Positions 10,305-20,813 of a stretch of 64,000 nt of DNA are shown one piece after another. Made by a program: the position numbers and the translations under genes. Within the stretch, counting starts at the first letter, position 1, and every line of letters begins with the position of its first letter. The notes under the pieces were generated by a model that was given only the letters and a program-made list of their open reading frames with translations, searched no databases and was not told the origin of the DNA. The DNA is taken from contig NZ_BPQV01000001.1 of the NCBI RefSeq assembly GCF_022179465.1, positions 434,001-498,000 of the forward strand, in the 5' to 3' direction. The stretch is from Methylobacterium organophilum. Lineage in GTDB: Bacteria; Pseudomonadota; Alphaproteobacteria; Rhizobiales; Beijerinckiaceae.

Positions 10305-10528
10305 GACTCAGCCGGTGGCGCGCGTCACACAGGCATGGCTGAAGGCAAGCCGTCCCCGGGTCGATCGCGCCGGGATCGAGGCGACGCCGGAAGCCGACAT
10401 CCGTCGTCATGCCATCGAGGACGGGCAGGCCCCGGATGCGGATCGCATCAGCCGTCGCCGGGTACCGGCGCCCCGGCAAGGTCCAACCGCGCAAGCCCGG
10501 AGAGCCGGAACCGCCTCGCGGAGGCGCC

Positions 10529-10704
10529 TCAGTGGCGGCGCGGCTCGCTCGACGGGCTGAGACGCTCGGCGTTGCGCCGCGTCACGAGGAGGGCGACCAC
10601 CCCGCCGAGGAGGGCGCGCGCGACGCCATTGAGCAGCGTCGCCGTGAGCTTGGCGCGCTCAGTGTGGATCAGCTTCTCGCGCTCGGGAGGAACTGATCCG
10701 GCAT
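10529..10704 (-). pseudogene. Small membrane-type ORF with apparent frameshift near its start
   Basis: On the minus strand a frame ending at TGA 10529-10531 encodes about 55 residues that look protein-like: a charged N-terminal stretch (EREKLIHTERAKLTAT), one hydrophobic helix (VARALLGGVVALLV) and a basic tail (TRRNAERL). No ATG, GTG or TTG opens this frame at a useful place. The nearest ATG, at 10704, is in a frame that terminates after 11 codons; one base change of length near 10690 would join it to the protein-like frame. This is either a recently broken gene, a sequencing slip, or an accidental frame. No function is assigned. It lies just downstream of the GNAT gene. Confidence 0.35.
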
Positions 10705-10710
10705 TTGCCC

Positions 10711-11124
10711 CTATCGCTCCTTGTCGTAGCGGAAGGCGTGGGCCACGCGGGGCATGCCAATGCCGTCGTAGTAGCCCTCGACGCCCGGGGCGGCGGTGAG
10801 CAGCAGGCTCGCCTCGGGGCCGGCGGCCCGGCGCGTCGCCGCGATCAGGCCCTGGCCGATGCCGCGGCCCTGCATGTCCCGGGACACGGCGAGATCGGAG
10901 AGATAGGCGCAGAAGGCGAAATCCGTGAGCGTGCGGGCCACGCCGACGAGCCGCCCGTCGAGCCGGGCGGTGACGATCAGGTCGGCCTGGGCCAGCATGC
11001 GTCCGAGCCGCTCCAGATCGTTGGCGGGGCGGCGGGGGGCGAGGCCGGATTCGACGAGGATCGCCTGGAAGGCAGCCGCGCCGAGATCCGGCTCGACGGC
11101 GTAGACGACGTAGATGACGTCCAT
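10711..11124 (-). CDS. GNAT-family N-acetyltransferase
   Basis: A compact 137-aa acetyltransferase of the GNAT fold. The acetyl-CoA binding motif A is visible as LSDLAVSRDMQGRGIGQGLI (about 78-97), preceded by beta strands ending in GRLVGVARTLTDF. The protein ends with YDGIGMPRVAHAFRYDK, a common GNAT C-terminal motif. The substrate cannot be told from sequence. ATG11124 lies 4 bp after the secA stop codon on the same strand, so the gene is almost certainly translated from the secA transcript. Confidence 0.85.
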   Translation of the reverse strand: MDVIYVVYAVEPDLGAAAFQAILVESGLAPRRPANDLERLGRMLAQADLIVTARLDGRLVGVARTLTDFAFCAYLSDLAVSRDMQGRGIGQGLIAATRRAAGPEASLLLTAAPGVEGYYDGIGMPRVAHAFRYDKER

Positions 11125-11128
11125 CGCC

Positions 11129-14035
<2,907 letters not shown>

Positions 14036-14326
14036 CGTGAACCTGCGGTCGTGAAAGTCGTCGCGCGGCGGCACGGGAGAGCCGCCAGCCTGCATTGAGC
14101 CGGGCTTATAGAGGTAAAGTGCGGGGGGTGCATCCGAAAGAGCCGGCCCTTGCACGAAGGTTGGGCACGCCGGACACGCCACCGGGACCACCGCGGCGGC
14201 TCTGAACATCTCACGGCCGAGGAAGGGGTCCGGCGCCGGGCCGCGGTTCGGCCGCGCATGGCCGGGGCAGGCTGCCAAGCCACTGTCCCGAAAGCGCTTT
14301 CCCGCCGAGGCGGCGCCGGCCGCCGG

Positions 14327-14659
14327 TCAGTTGACGAGGCAGAAGCCCGTGCCCGACCCGGCGAGGCGCCCGGCCGCACACCACGACCCGCTATTTTTCG
14401 TCACGCGCGGCGACGGCGCGGGGGGAGAGGCGGGGACAGCCGCGGAATCCAGCAGGCTCCCGCGCAGGCTGTCCCCCGCCTCGGCCCCGGCGGTCCGGAC
14501 CCGTCTCGATCCGCCCTCGGCCCGGACGGCCTCGCCCCGGGGCGTGCCGGCCCAGCTCCGTCCGATCCCGAGGCCGAAGCGGCGGCCGCGCGCCTCGGCC
14601 TCGCCGACCGTTCCGATGAGGACGAGCGCCGCCGCAGCGGCTGCCAGAGCGCTCCGCAT
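14327..14659 (-). CDS. Small exported protein of unknown function
   Basis: Predicted 110-aa secreted protein. Residues 1-23 (MRSALAAAAAALVLIGTVGEAEA) are a clear signal peptide with an AEA-type cleavage site. The mature part is basic and Gly/Arg-rich, then Pro/Ser-rich, and ends with a short Cys-containing motif (WCAAGRLAGSGTGFCLVN) that could form a disulfide. I do not recognise a family with certainty; tails of this type occur in small secreted proteins of Methylobacterium. ATG14659 is chosen because it starts the signal peptide. It is followed on the same strand by a 291-bp gap, with no visible terminator, before secA. Confidence 0.6.
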   Translation of the reverse strand: MRSALAAAAAALVLIGTVGEAEARGRRFGLGIGRSWAGTPRGEAVRAEGGSRRVRTAGAEAGDSLRGSLLDSAAVPASPPAPSPRVTKNSGSWCAAGRLAGSGTGFCLVN

Positions 14660-14927
14660 GGTCGATTCCCTCTCTTGCCTCCGCGATGCGGCGACCATGC
14701 CGGCGGCTCGTTAAGGAGGTGTCGAAACGATCGCTCGGATTGCCCCGCGCGGCGCGATCTCCGCGACGCCCTCAGGCGATCGTGTGGGCGGCCGCGCGCT
14801 CCGAGGCTTGCCTTTGCCACGCGCCCACGCCACCTGTGGCCCGCACTGCGCGGCTTTCGAGCCGCTTCCAGAACGGCCGAGCCGGACGAAGACGCCGGAT
14901 GCGTGCCGACGATCCCGAGGACGCCCG

Positions 14928-15830
14928 ATGACGATGCACTTCCTTCCCCGGCAGGCCGGCGCGCTCGCCCTGGCTCTTGCCGTCGCCGCGACGGGCCAAG
15001 TGATGACGGGGCAGGGCGCGCGGGCGGAGACGCCGGCCGCCTCCGACACGGTGGTGGCGACCGTGAACGGCAAGCCGATCACGCAGGGCGACCTTGCCAT
15101 CGCCGGGGAAGACCCCGCCCTGTCGCTGCCGGGGGTCGACGAGGCCGGCAAGAAGAACCTGCTGGTGGATTACCTGGTCGACCTCAAGGTCGGCGCGCAG
15201 GCGGCGGACGCCGCCAAGGTCGGCGACACGCCGGAATTCAAGCGCAAGCTCGCCTATTTCCGCGACAAGCTGCTGCTCGACGAATATCTGGAGCGGGAAT
15301 CCAAGAAGGCGGTGACGCCCGAGGCGGCCAAGGCCCTCTACGACCAGACGGTCAAGGCGATGAAGCCGGAAGAGGAGGCCCATGCCCGCCACATCCTCGT
15401 CGACAACGAGGAGGAGGCCAAGAAGATCGCCGCGCGCATCAAGGGCGGCGAGGATTTCGCCAAGGTCGCCGGCGAGGTCTCGAAGGATCCGGGCTCCAAG
15501 ACCGAGGGCGGCGATCTCGGCTGGTTCACCAAGGACCGCATGGTCGCCCCCTTCGCCGAGGCCGCCTTCAAGCTCTCTCCCGGCCAGCTCTCGGACCCGG
15601 TGAAGACCCAGTTCGGCTGGCATGTGATCAAGCTCGAGGAGAAGCGCACCAAGCCGGTGCCGAGCTTCGACGAGATGAAGGAGCAGATCGACCAGTACCT
15701 CGCCCGCAAGGCCCAGCAGGACATGATCCTGAAGCTGCGGGAGCAGGCCAAGATCGAGCGCAAGGACGGCGGCGGCGCCACCGTGCCCAAGACGGACGAC
15801 AAGGTGCCGGCCGCCGGGGACAAGAAATAG
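14928..15830 (+). CDS. PpiC/parvulin-type periplasmic peptidyl-prolyl isomerase
   Basis: Periplasmic foldase of the SurA/PrsA kind. Residues 1-35 form a signal peptide ending in ARAE. The N-terminal chaperone-like helical domain (VVATVNGKPITQGDL onward) is followed by one parvulin domain at about 145-245 with the hallmark ARHILVDNEEEAKK, GGDLGWFTKDRMVAPFAEA and TQFGWHVIKLEE. The C-terminus is Lys-rich and disordered. ATG14928 gives 300 aa; a second ATG two codons on is equally possible. It faces the small secreted-protein gene divergently across 268 bp. Genes of this type often lie near secA in related bacteria. Confidence 0.9.
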   Translation: MTMHFLPRQAGALALALAVAATGQVMTGQGARAETPAASDTVVATVNGKPITQGDLAIAGEDPALSLPGVDEAGKKNLLVDYLVDLKVGAQAADAAKVGDTPEFKRKLAYFRDKLLLDEYLERESKKAVTPEAAKALYDQTVKAMKPEEEAHARHILVDNEEEAKKIAARIKGGEDFAKVAGEVSKDPGSKTEGGDLGWFTKDRMVAPFAEAAFKLSPGQLSDPVKTQFGWHVIKLEEKRTKPVPSFDEMKEQIDQYLARKAQQDMILKLREQAKIERKDGGGATVPKTDDKVPAAGDKK

Positions 15831-15872
15831 GCCGAGGCGCCCGCACCCCGACCGCCCGGACTTCCATCGGAT

Positions 15873-15934
15873 CGCTTCGGTCCTGGCGCATCCCCTCGCC
15901 CCGCGCGTCGGGAGGGGGGCGGCCGACCGAAGCG
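15873..15934 (+). terminator. Long hairpin after the PpiC gene
   Basis: CGCTTCGGTC at 15873-15882 pairs perfectly with GACCGAAGCG at 15925-15934; the 42-nt interior is itself GC-rich and partly self-complementary. It sits 43 bp after the isomerase stop codon and before the next gene, consistent with a terminator, though no T-tract follows. Confidence 0.4.
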
Positions 15935-15995
15935 GTCTTCGCGAAAGCCGCGGCAGATCCGCAAGCTCTCGGGATCTATCGAACGTTACAAAAAC

Positions 15996-16559
15996 ATGCC
16001 GCCGAGCCGCCTGCCAGGCACCTTGCTGTTCGTGACGGACATTCACGGCGAGCCTTCGGAATGCGGCTTTCCGCCGGATGACAGCATCGATCGCTGCATT
16101 TTTCTGCGCCTGGCCGATCTGTGCGGCCGTCCGACGCTGAGCGGCGAGGCGCTGCACGCGCATCTTGTCCAGGAAAACGGCCTCGGCGCCGCGATCGACA
16201 CCCTGTGCGGGTTTGGTGGGGATCGGCTCTACGGCCTGGGATTCAGCGCCGGGGGCACGGCCCTCTGGCGCGCGGTCGCGAAGGGCCTGAGGCTCCATGC
16301 CCTCGTCTGCGTCTCGTCCACGCGCCTGCGCTACGAAACCTCGCCTCTGCCCATCCCGACCCAGATGTTCTGGGGCAGCCACGACCCGCATCGACCGGAC
16401 GAAGCATGGAACGCGGCCGTTCCCACGCGGTCCAGGACCTATCCCGGCCGGGACCACGCCTTCTACCGGGAGGATTGGCCGGATGCGGATTCGGCCCTGC
16501 GCAGGGATGTCGCGGAAGCCTTTGCGTCAGGCCCGCACGGCCTCGCGGGGACGGCGTGA
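15996..16559 (+). CDS. Small alpha/beta-hydrolase-like protein
   Basis: A 187-aa protein with a plausible hydrolase triad: nucleophile elbow LGFSAGG (Ser84), acid in FWGSHDPHRP (Asp130) and histidine in GRDHAFYRED (His154). The opening LPGTLLFVTDIHG is strand-like and could supply the oxyanion hole, as in dienelactone-hydrolase-type enzymes. Five Cys in the first half are unusual. There is no signal peptide. No Shine-Dalgarno precedes ATG15996, so the start is uncertain. Substrate unknown. It is convergent with the AI-2E transporter gene. Confidence 0.65.
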   Translation: MPPSRLPGTLLFVTDIHGEPSECGFPPDDSIDRCIFLRLADLCGRPTLSGEALHAHLVQENGLGAAIDTLCGFGGDRLYGLGFSAGGTALWRAVAKGLRLHALVCVSSTRLRYETSPLPIPTQMFWGSHDPHRPDEAWNAAVPTRSRTYPGRDHAFYREDWPDADSALRRDVAEAFASGPHGLAGTA

Positions 16560-16580
16560 GGGCCGCGACCGGGTGCGGGA

Positions 16581-17732
16581 TCACCCCTCGGCCGCTTCCC
16601 CCAGCGTGTCCTCGATATAGAGCCGCTCCAGTAGCACCTTGATCACCGCCAGCATCGGCAGCGCCAGGGCGATGCCCCAGAGGCCGAACAGCACGCCGAG
16701 CAGGAGCTGGCCGGCGAAGATGGTGGCCGGGGGGATGTCGAGCGCCCGCTTCTGGATGAAGGGGGTGAGCACGTAGCTCTCGAGCGTCTGCACGGCGAGG
16801 TAGACGCCGAGCGCCCCCAGCGTCGCCGTGAAGCCCGAGGCGAGGCTCGCCAGGATGATGACGACGCCGGCCACCAACGGGCCGACGGTCGGCACGAAGG
16901 CGAGCAGGCCCGCCTGCAGACCGAGGATCAGCGCGCCGCCGACGCCGAGGAAGGCGAGGCCCGCCCAGGTGCAGAGGAAGATCACCGTCATGGTGACGAG
17001 CTGGCCGAACAGCCAGTGCCGCAGGGTCTCCCCGGCCGCGTCGAGCACCTCGCCGCCGCGCTTGCGCCGGTCCGGCGGCAGGAAATGCAGGGCGCCGTCG
17101 CGGTAGCTGGCGGGGTCCGCCGCCACCGCCGCGCCGAGGAAGGCGATCACCAGGAGGTTGCCCAGGGCGTTGAACAGCCCGAGCACCACCGCCGCGGCCG
17201 GGCCGAGGACGTTGCCCGCATCCGACAGGAAGGAGCCCGGGCTCTTGAGCACGCCGGAGGCGAGGCCGGCGAGGCCGCCCTGCTGCGGACCGCCCTTGCC
17301 GTCGTCCCCGCGGGTGCGCCCGCTGCCCTCGCCCTCGGGCGCCTGGAGCAGCTCGATGTCGATGCCGCGGTCCTTCAGCCAGTCGCGCACCGTGGTGGAT
17401 TGCTGCTGGATCGTGGTGCCGAGATCCCGTGCCTGCTGGGCCACCGTGGCCCCGCCATAGGCGGAGAGCCCGGCGAGGAAGAGGACGAGGCCGAGGCTCG
17501 CCAGCGCCAGCCGCACCGCCCGGGGCAGGGGGAGCAGCCGGCCGAGCCCGCGGGTCAGCCCATCGAGGAAGACCCCGAGCAGGATGCCGGCGAAGATCAG
17601 GAGCAGCGTCGCCGAGGCCATCCAGGCGAGGGCCAGCAGCGCGGTGAAGGCGACGACGGCGATGCCGGAAACCGTGAGCGAGCGCCGGCGCGGTTCCCCG
17701 CCCGGAGCGTGGCCTGCCGCCGGCCCGCTCAC
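16581..17732 (-). CDS. AI-2E/PerM-family membrane transporter
   Basis: Predicted 383-aa inner-membrane protein of the PerM/AI-2E (TqsA-like) family. Two hydrophobic helices at about 20-60 and one near 73-95 precede a ~90-residue soluble region (DLGTTIQQQSTTVRDWL), which here carries an insertion rich in Gly and charged residues (EGSGRTRGDDGKGG). The conserved C-terminal half has four or more helices with GLQAGLLAFVPTVGPLVAG and LESYVLTPFIQKRALDIPP, the family signature. Substrates of the family vary (autoinducer-2, sodium/proton exchange), so no substrate is given. Its ATG overlaps the moaE stop by 4 bp, indicating translational coupling. Confidence 0.9.
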   Translation of the reverse strand: MSGPAAGHAPGGEPRRRSLTVSGIAVVAFTALLALAWMASATLLLIFAGILLGVFLDGLTRGLGRLLPLPRAVRLALASLGLVLFLAGLSAYGGATVAQQARDLGTTIQQQSTTVRDWLKDRGIDIELLQAPEGEGSGRTRGDDGKGGPQQGGLAGLASGVLKSPGSFLSDAGNVLGPAAAVVLGLFNALGNLLVIAFLGAAVAADPASYRDGALHFLPPDRRKRGGEVLDAAGETLRHWLFGQLVTMTVIFLCTWAGLAFLGVGGALILGLQAGLLAFVPTVGPLVAGVVIILASLASGFTATLGALGVYLAVQTLESYVLTPFIQKRALDIPPATIFAGQLLLGVLFGLWGIALALPMLAVIKVLLERLYIEDTLGEAAEG

Positions 17733-18214
17733 GCGGGGTCTCCCGACCAGGCCTGCGCCGCCGCGTCGTCGGCCTGGGTCGCCTCGACCCAGCCGCCGGT
17801 GCTCCCGTCGACGAGATGCTCGCGCTTCCAGAACGGCGCGCGAGTCTTGAGGTAGTCCATCAGGAAGCTCGCTCCTTCGAACGCGGCGCGGCGATGGGCG
17901 GAGGCGGTGAGCACGAGCACGATGCCCTCGCCGGGGCGGACGAGGCCGTGCCGGTGGATGACCCGCGCCGCCTGCAGCGGCCAGCGCGCGACCGCCTCAT
18001 CGACGACCCGGCCGATCTCGGCCTCGGCCATGCCCGGGTAATGCTCGAGCTCGAGGGCGGCGAGCCGCCCCTCCTCGTCCCGGCACAGGCCGGTGAAGGT
18101 CACCACCGCCCCGGCGCGGCCGGACAGGGCCCGTTCCAGGGCGGCGATCTCCGCTGCGACGTCGAAGGGTTCGGCGCGGATGGCGGTGCTGACCAAAGAC
18201 TCGCGGCTCGACAT
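17729..18214 (-). CDS. moaE: Molybdopterin synthase catalytic subunit
   Basis: Large subunit of MPT synthase: transfers sulfur from thiocarboxylated MoaD to cyclic pyranopterin monophosphate in molybdenum-cofactor synthesis. The 161-aa sequence shows the MoaE features GAVVTFTGLCRDEEG, the ELEHYPGMAEAEI motif, RVIHRHGLVRPGE, and the catalytic Lys pair in DYLKTRAPFWKRE. MoaD is not in the window. The stop overlaps the start of the AI-2E transporter gene by four bases. The partner gamma-carbonic-anhydrase-like gene is divergent 99 bp away. Confidence 0.94.
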   Translation of the reverse strand: MSSRESLVSTAIRAEPFDVAAEIAALERALSGRAGAVVTFTGLCRDEEGRLAALELEHYPGMAEAEIGRVVDEAVARWPLQAARVIHRHGLVRPGEGIVLVLTASAHRRAAFEGASFLMDYLKTRAPFWKREHLVDGSTGGWVEATQADDAAAQAWSGDPA

Positions 18215-18313
18215 GACGGGACCTCGGGACTCGGCTTAGACTCGGCGCGCCTGTGCCTATATGCGTTCCCGACGCGACGGCGCTACCCGGCGCCTTCGAG
18301 AGGTTTTCGCCCC

Positions 18314-19333
18314 GTGACGCCCGACCTGATCCTGCCCCACGAGGGGGTGAGCCCCACTTTCGCCTCCCGGCCCGTCTGGTGCGGGCGGGGCAGCACCGTG
18401 ATCGGCGCCGCGACGCTCGGGATCCAGGCCTGGCTCGGCGACGACAGCGTGATCCGCGCGGACGGGGAGGCGGTGACGATCGGCGACCGCTTCTGGCTCG
18501 GCAACCGTTCCACCGTGCACATCGCCACGGACACCCACGGCACCGTGGTCGGCGACCGCGTCACGGTCGGCCGCAACGCCGTGGTCCATGCCTGCACCGT
18601 CGGTTCCGACGTGGTGATCGAGGACGACGTGGTCATCCTCGACGGCTCCACCGTCGCGGACGGCGTCCTGATCGAGGCGGGGGCCACCGTGTTTCCCCGC
18701 TCCACCCTGGAGGCGGGCTTCGTCTATGCCGGCAGCCCGGCCAAGCGGCAGCGGCCGATTTCGGCCGAGGCCCTCGCCGAGCGGGCCGAGCGCCTGCGCG
18801 AGGCCACCGCCTCGGCGCCGAGCGCGGCGGAGGGGCTGGAGGTCGAGGTCGAGGAATCGGTCTTCGTCGCCCGCACCGCGCGGCTGCGCGGGCGCATCGC
18901 CCTCGGCGCCGGCTCGACCATCCTGTTCTCCTGCGAACTCAGCGCCGAGGTCGGGCCGATCGTGATCGGCGCGGACACCAACGTGCAGGACAACACCGTC
19001 ATCCGCACCCGCGGCGAGGGCGTGGCGATCGGGCGCGACACCACGATCGGGCACAACGTGCGCATGGCCGATTGCCGGATCGGCTCGCGCAGCCTGATCG
19101 GCATCGGCTGCGTGCTCGCCCCCGGCACGGTGGTGGCCGACGACACCATGCTCGCGGGCGGCGCCACTACCGATCCCGGCCAGGTTCTGGAGAGCGGCCA
19201 TCTCTGGGGCGGCCGCCCGGCGCGCATCCTCGCCCCCCTCGACGAGGGCAAGCGCACGATGATCGCCCGGATCGTCGAGGGCTACTGCGCCCATGGGCGG
19301 GAATACCGCAAGGCGCAGGAAGACCTGGCCTGA
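18314..19333 (+). CDS. Tandem gamma-carbonic-anhydrase-like hexapeptide protein
   Basis: A 339-aa protein made of two left-handed beta-helix domains of the gamma-carbonic-anhydrase/YrdA type (about 18-150 and 178-305), joined by a helical linker (ALAERAERLREA). In domain 1 the residues equivalent to the first and third zinc His are present (His69, His92) but the second is Arg87; domain 1 also has the VIRAD motif (Arg48, Asp50). In domain 2 the second His is present (His247), the first is Arg231 and the third Ala252, and the interface pair Gln225-Asp226 (NVQDN) is kept. Each domain alone would be zinc-dead. GTG18314 is the start, with GAGAGG ten bases upstream. Enzymatic activity is not established; a structural or acyltransferase-like role is possible. 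Confidence 0.85.
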   Translation: MTPDLILPHEGVSPTFASRPVWCGRGSTVIGAATLGIQAWLGDDSVIRADGEAVTIGDRFWLGNRSTVHIATDTHGTVVGDRVTVGRNAVVHACTVGSDVVIEDDVVILDGSTVADGVLIEAGATVFPRSTLEAGFVYAGSPAKRQRPISAEALAERAERLREATASAPSAAEGLEVEVEESVFVARTARLRGRIALGAGSTILFSCELSAEVGPIVIGADTNVQDNTVIRTRGEGVAIGRDTTIGHNVRMADCRIGSRSLIGIGCVLAPGTVVADDTMLAGGATTDPGQVLESGHLWGGRPARILAPLDEGKRTMIARIVEGYCAHGREYRKAQEDLA

Positions 19334-19348
19334 CCGCGGGGCGCGGCG

Positions 19349-19915
19349 TCAGGCGCTCGGCTCCTCCTCCGGCAGGCCGGTGGGCAGCCCGTCCATGCTG
19401 CGCCGGTTCTTCTCCCGGCGATAGGCCGCGAGGCCCTCCTCGCCCTGGCTGCGCGCCCAGTTCGTCAGGCCCGGCCGCTCCCCGGCGAAGTCGAACCGCG
19501 GCACGCCGTAGCCGCAGGAGGTCTGCACGAGGTCGACGGCGAGGCGCACGATCTGCCGGGCGCCCGGCGGCTCCTGCCCGGCGAAGGCCCCGGCGAGCAG
19601 GTCGCGATAGGCGCCGCTGCCCCGGGCCAGCACCTCGCCCCGCCCGTAGAGACGCAGGATCATCGGCGCGCCCTCGAAGGCGCAGAACATCAGGGTCAGC
19701 CGCCCATCCGCCAGCAGATGGGCCGCGGTCTCGTTGCCGCTGCCGGTCAGGTCGAGATAGGCCACCGCGTTCGGCCCCAGCACCCGGAACGCCTCGGTGC
19801 CCCGCGGCGACAGGTTCACCCGCGCCCCCTCCGCCGCGGAGGCGGCGAAGAAGACGTGCTGGCGCGCGATGAAGTCGGTCAGGCGCGCATCGAGGGCGGG
19901 GAACTGCTTGGCCAT
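19349..19915 (-). CDS. Pyridoxamine-phosphate-oxidase-like flavoprotein
   Basis: A 188-aa PPOX-class split-barrel protein, likely FMN- or F420/heme-type cofactor binding. It starts FPALDARLTDFIARQHVFFAA and contains the barrel core VNLSPRGTEAFRVLGPNAVAY, GNETAAHLLADGRLTLMFCAF and PMILRLYGRGEVL. Proteins with the ARQHVFFAASA opening form a widespread uncharacterised group, so the reaction is unknown. The C-terminal half (SCGYGVPRFDFAGERPGL) is typical of that group. ATG19915 was chosen as the start of the first helix. It is convergent with the gamma-CA-like gene (15 bp between stops) and lies downstream of the TetR gene on the same strand. Confidence 0.85.
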   Translation of the reverse strand: MAKQFPALDARLTDFIARQHVFFAASAAEGARVNLSPRGTEAFRVLGPNAVAYLDLTGSGNETAAHLLADGRLTLMFCAFEGAPMILRLYGRGEVLARGSGAYRDLLAGAFAGQEPPGARQIVRLAVDLVQTSCGYGVPRFDFAGERPGLTNWARSQGEEGLAAYRREKNRRSMDGLPTGLPEEEPSA

Positions 19916-19967
19916 GGGTGTTTCCGGCGTCGCCTCCCGGAAGCTTAGGCGCCCCGGGCCCGGCACG

Positions 19968-20615
19968 CTAATCGGCGGAGCTGTCCGGCTCCTCCGGCCC
20001 GAGGAAGCGCCCCACGAGCAGGCGGGCGAGGTCGCGGGGAGGCTCGGGGGCGAGCAGGCGGAGCTTGTTCGAGGTCGAGAGGGAGGCGAGCCCGTGCAGG
20101 CCCGCCCAGAGGGTCGCCACCGCCTTGCGGCGCTCGACCGCATCGCGGACCAGGGGCGCCAGCGCCTGGTCGACGAGGCTCACCGTGTCGGCGAGGGCCT
20201 GCGCGTACCAGTCCGGGAAGGGCTGGTCCGGGGCGGCGATGTGCTCGAACAGGAGGCTCCAGACGCGGGGATCGTCGGCCACGAAGACGAGATAGGCGTC
20301 GGCCAGAGCCAGGGCGTTCGCCCGGGCCGGCCGGGCCGGATCGCGCGCGGCTTCGAGGGCGCCGCGCAGGCGGGCCAGGGTGCGGGCATTGACCCGCAGC
20401 ACCACCTGATCGAGGTCGCCCACCGCATTGTAGATCGAGTTCGGCGCGTAGCCGATCGCCGCGGCGAGCCGGCGCATGCCGAGCGCCCGGAAGCCCTCGT
20501 GGCGCACCAGGCTCTCGGCGGCCTGGGCGACGACCGCGATGAAACCCTTCCGGTCGTACTCGTTGCGGGGCCCCGCACCCCGCCGCGCCGGTGCTGCGCG
20601 CTTCGCCATGCTCAT
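19968..20615 (-). CDS. TetR/AcrR-family transcriptional regulator
   Basis: A 215-aa repressor-type protein. The helix-turn-helix is at about 27-72 (VRHEGFRALGMRRLAAAIGYAPNSIYNAVGDLD); the rest is the helical ligand-binding and dimerisation domain, including FEHIAAPDQPFPDWYAQAL, which resembles the TetR_C_33/WHG domain. A basic N-terminal arm (AKRAAPARRGAG) precedes the DNA-binding domain. Two ATGs (20615 and 20609) are possible starts. It is divergent from the LplT-Aas fusion gene, and two matching palindromes lie between them, so it probably regulates itself and that gene. The inducer is unknown; a fatty acid or acyl thioester is a guess from context. Confidence 0.88.
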   Translation of the reverse strand: MSMAKRAAPARRGAGPRNEYDRKGFIAVVAQAAESLVRHEGFRALGMRRLAAAIGYAPNSIYNAVGDLDQVVLRVNARTLARLRGALEAARDPARPARANALALADAYLVFVADDPRVWSLLFEHIAAPDQPFPDWYAQALADTVSLVDQALAPLVRDAVERRKAVATLWAGLHGLASLSTSNKLRLLAPEPPRDLARLLVGRFLGPEEPDSSAD

Positions 20616-20653
20616 CCGCTCCCGTGCGCCGCCGCACGCGCCAACGGCGTAGA

Positions 20654-20668
20654 TTGCACGCCGTGCAA
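20654..20668. promoter_or_regulatory. Probable TetR operator 1
   Basis: Perfect 15-bp palindrome TTGCACG-C-CGTGCAA, 39 bp upstream of the TetR gene start. The same half-site recurs at 20711-20717. Size, symmetry and position fit a TetR-family operator. Confidence 0.65.
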
Positions 20669-20700
20669 AATCAAGCTTGCGCAGAGGAGGGGCGCGGCTA

Positions 20701-20719
20701 ATTTGAACGTCGTGCAAAT
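20701..20719. promoter_or_regulatory. Probable TetR operator 2
   Basis: ATTTGAACG-T-CGTGCAAAT, a 19-bp palindrome with one mismatched pair, centred 49 bp from operator 1 and about 100 bp upstream of the LplT-Aas start. It shares the CGTGCAA half-site exactly with operator 1. Confidence 0.62.
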
Positions 20720-20813
20720 ACCTGGGAGGGAACCTTGGCCGTGCCCAAGGCGCTTCCGGATTTGACGCTAAACCGATCGGCGGGCAGTCATGCCCCAGCC
20801 GGGAGTGTCTGCC

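Noticed and set aside
10213-10560. Short frames on both strands after kup
   Set aside because: Neither has a start context or protein-like composition; the region shows only CCGG-rich words typical of GC-rich intergenic DNA.
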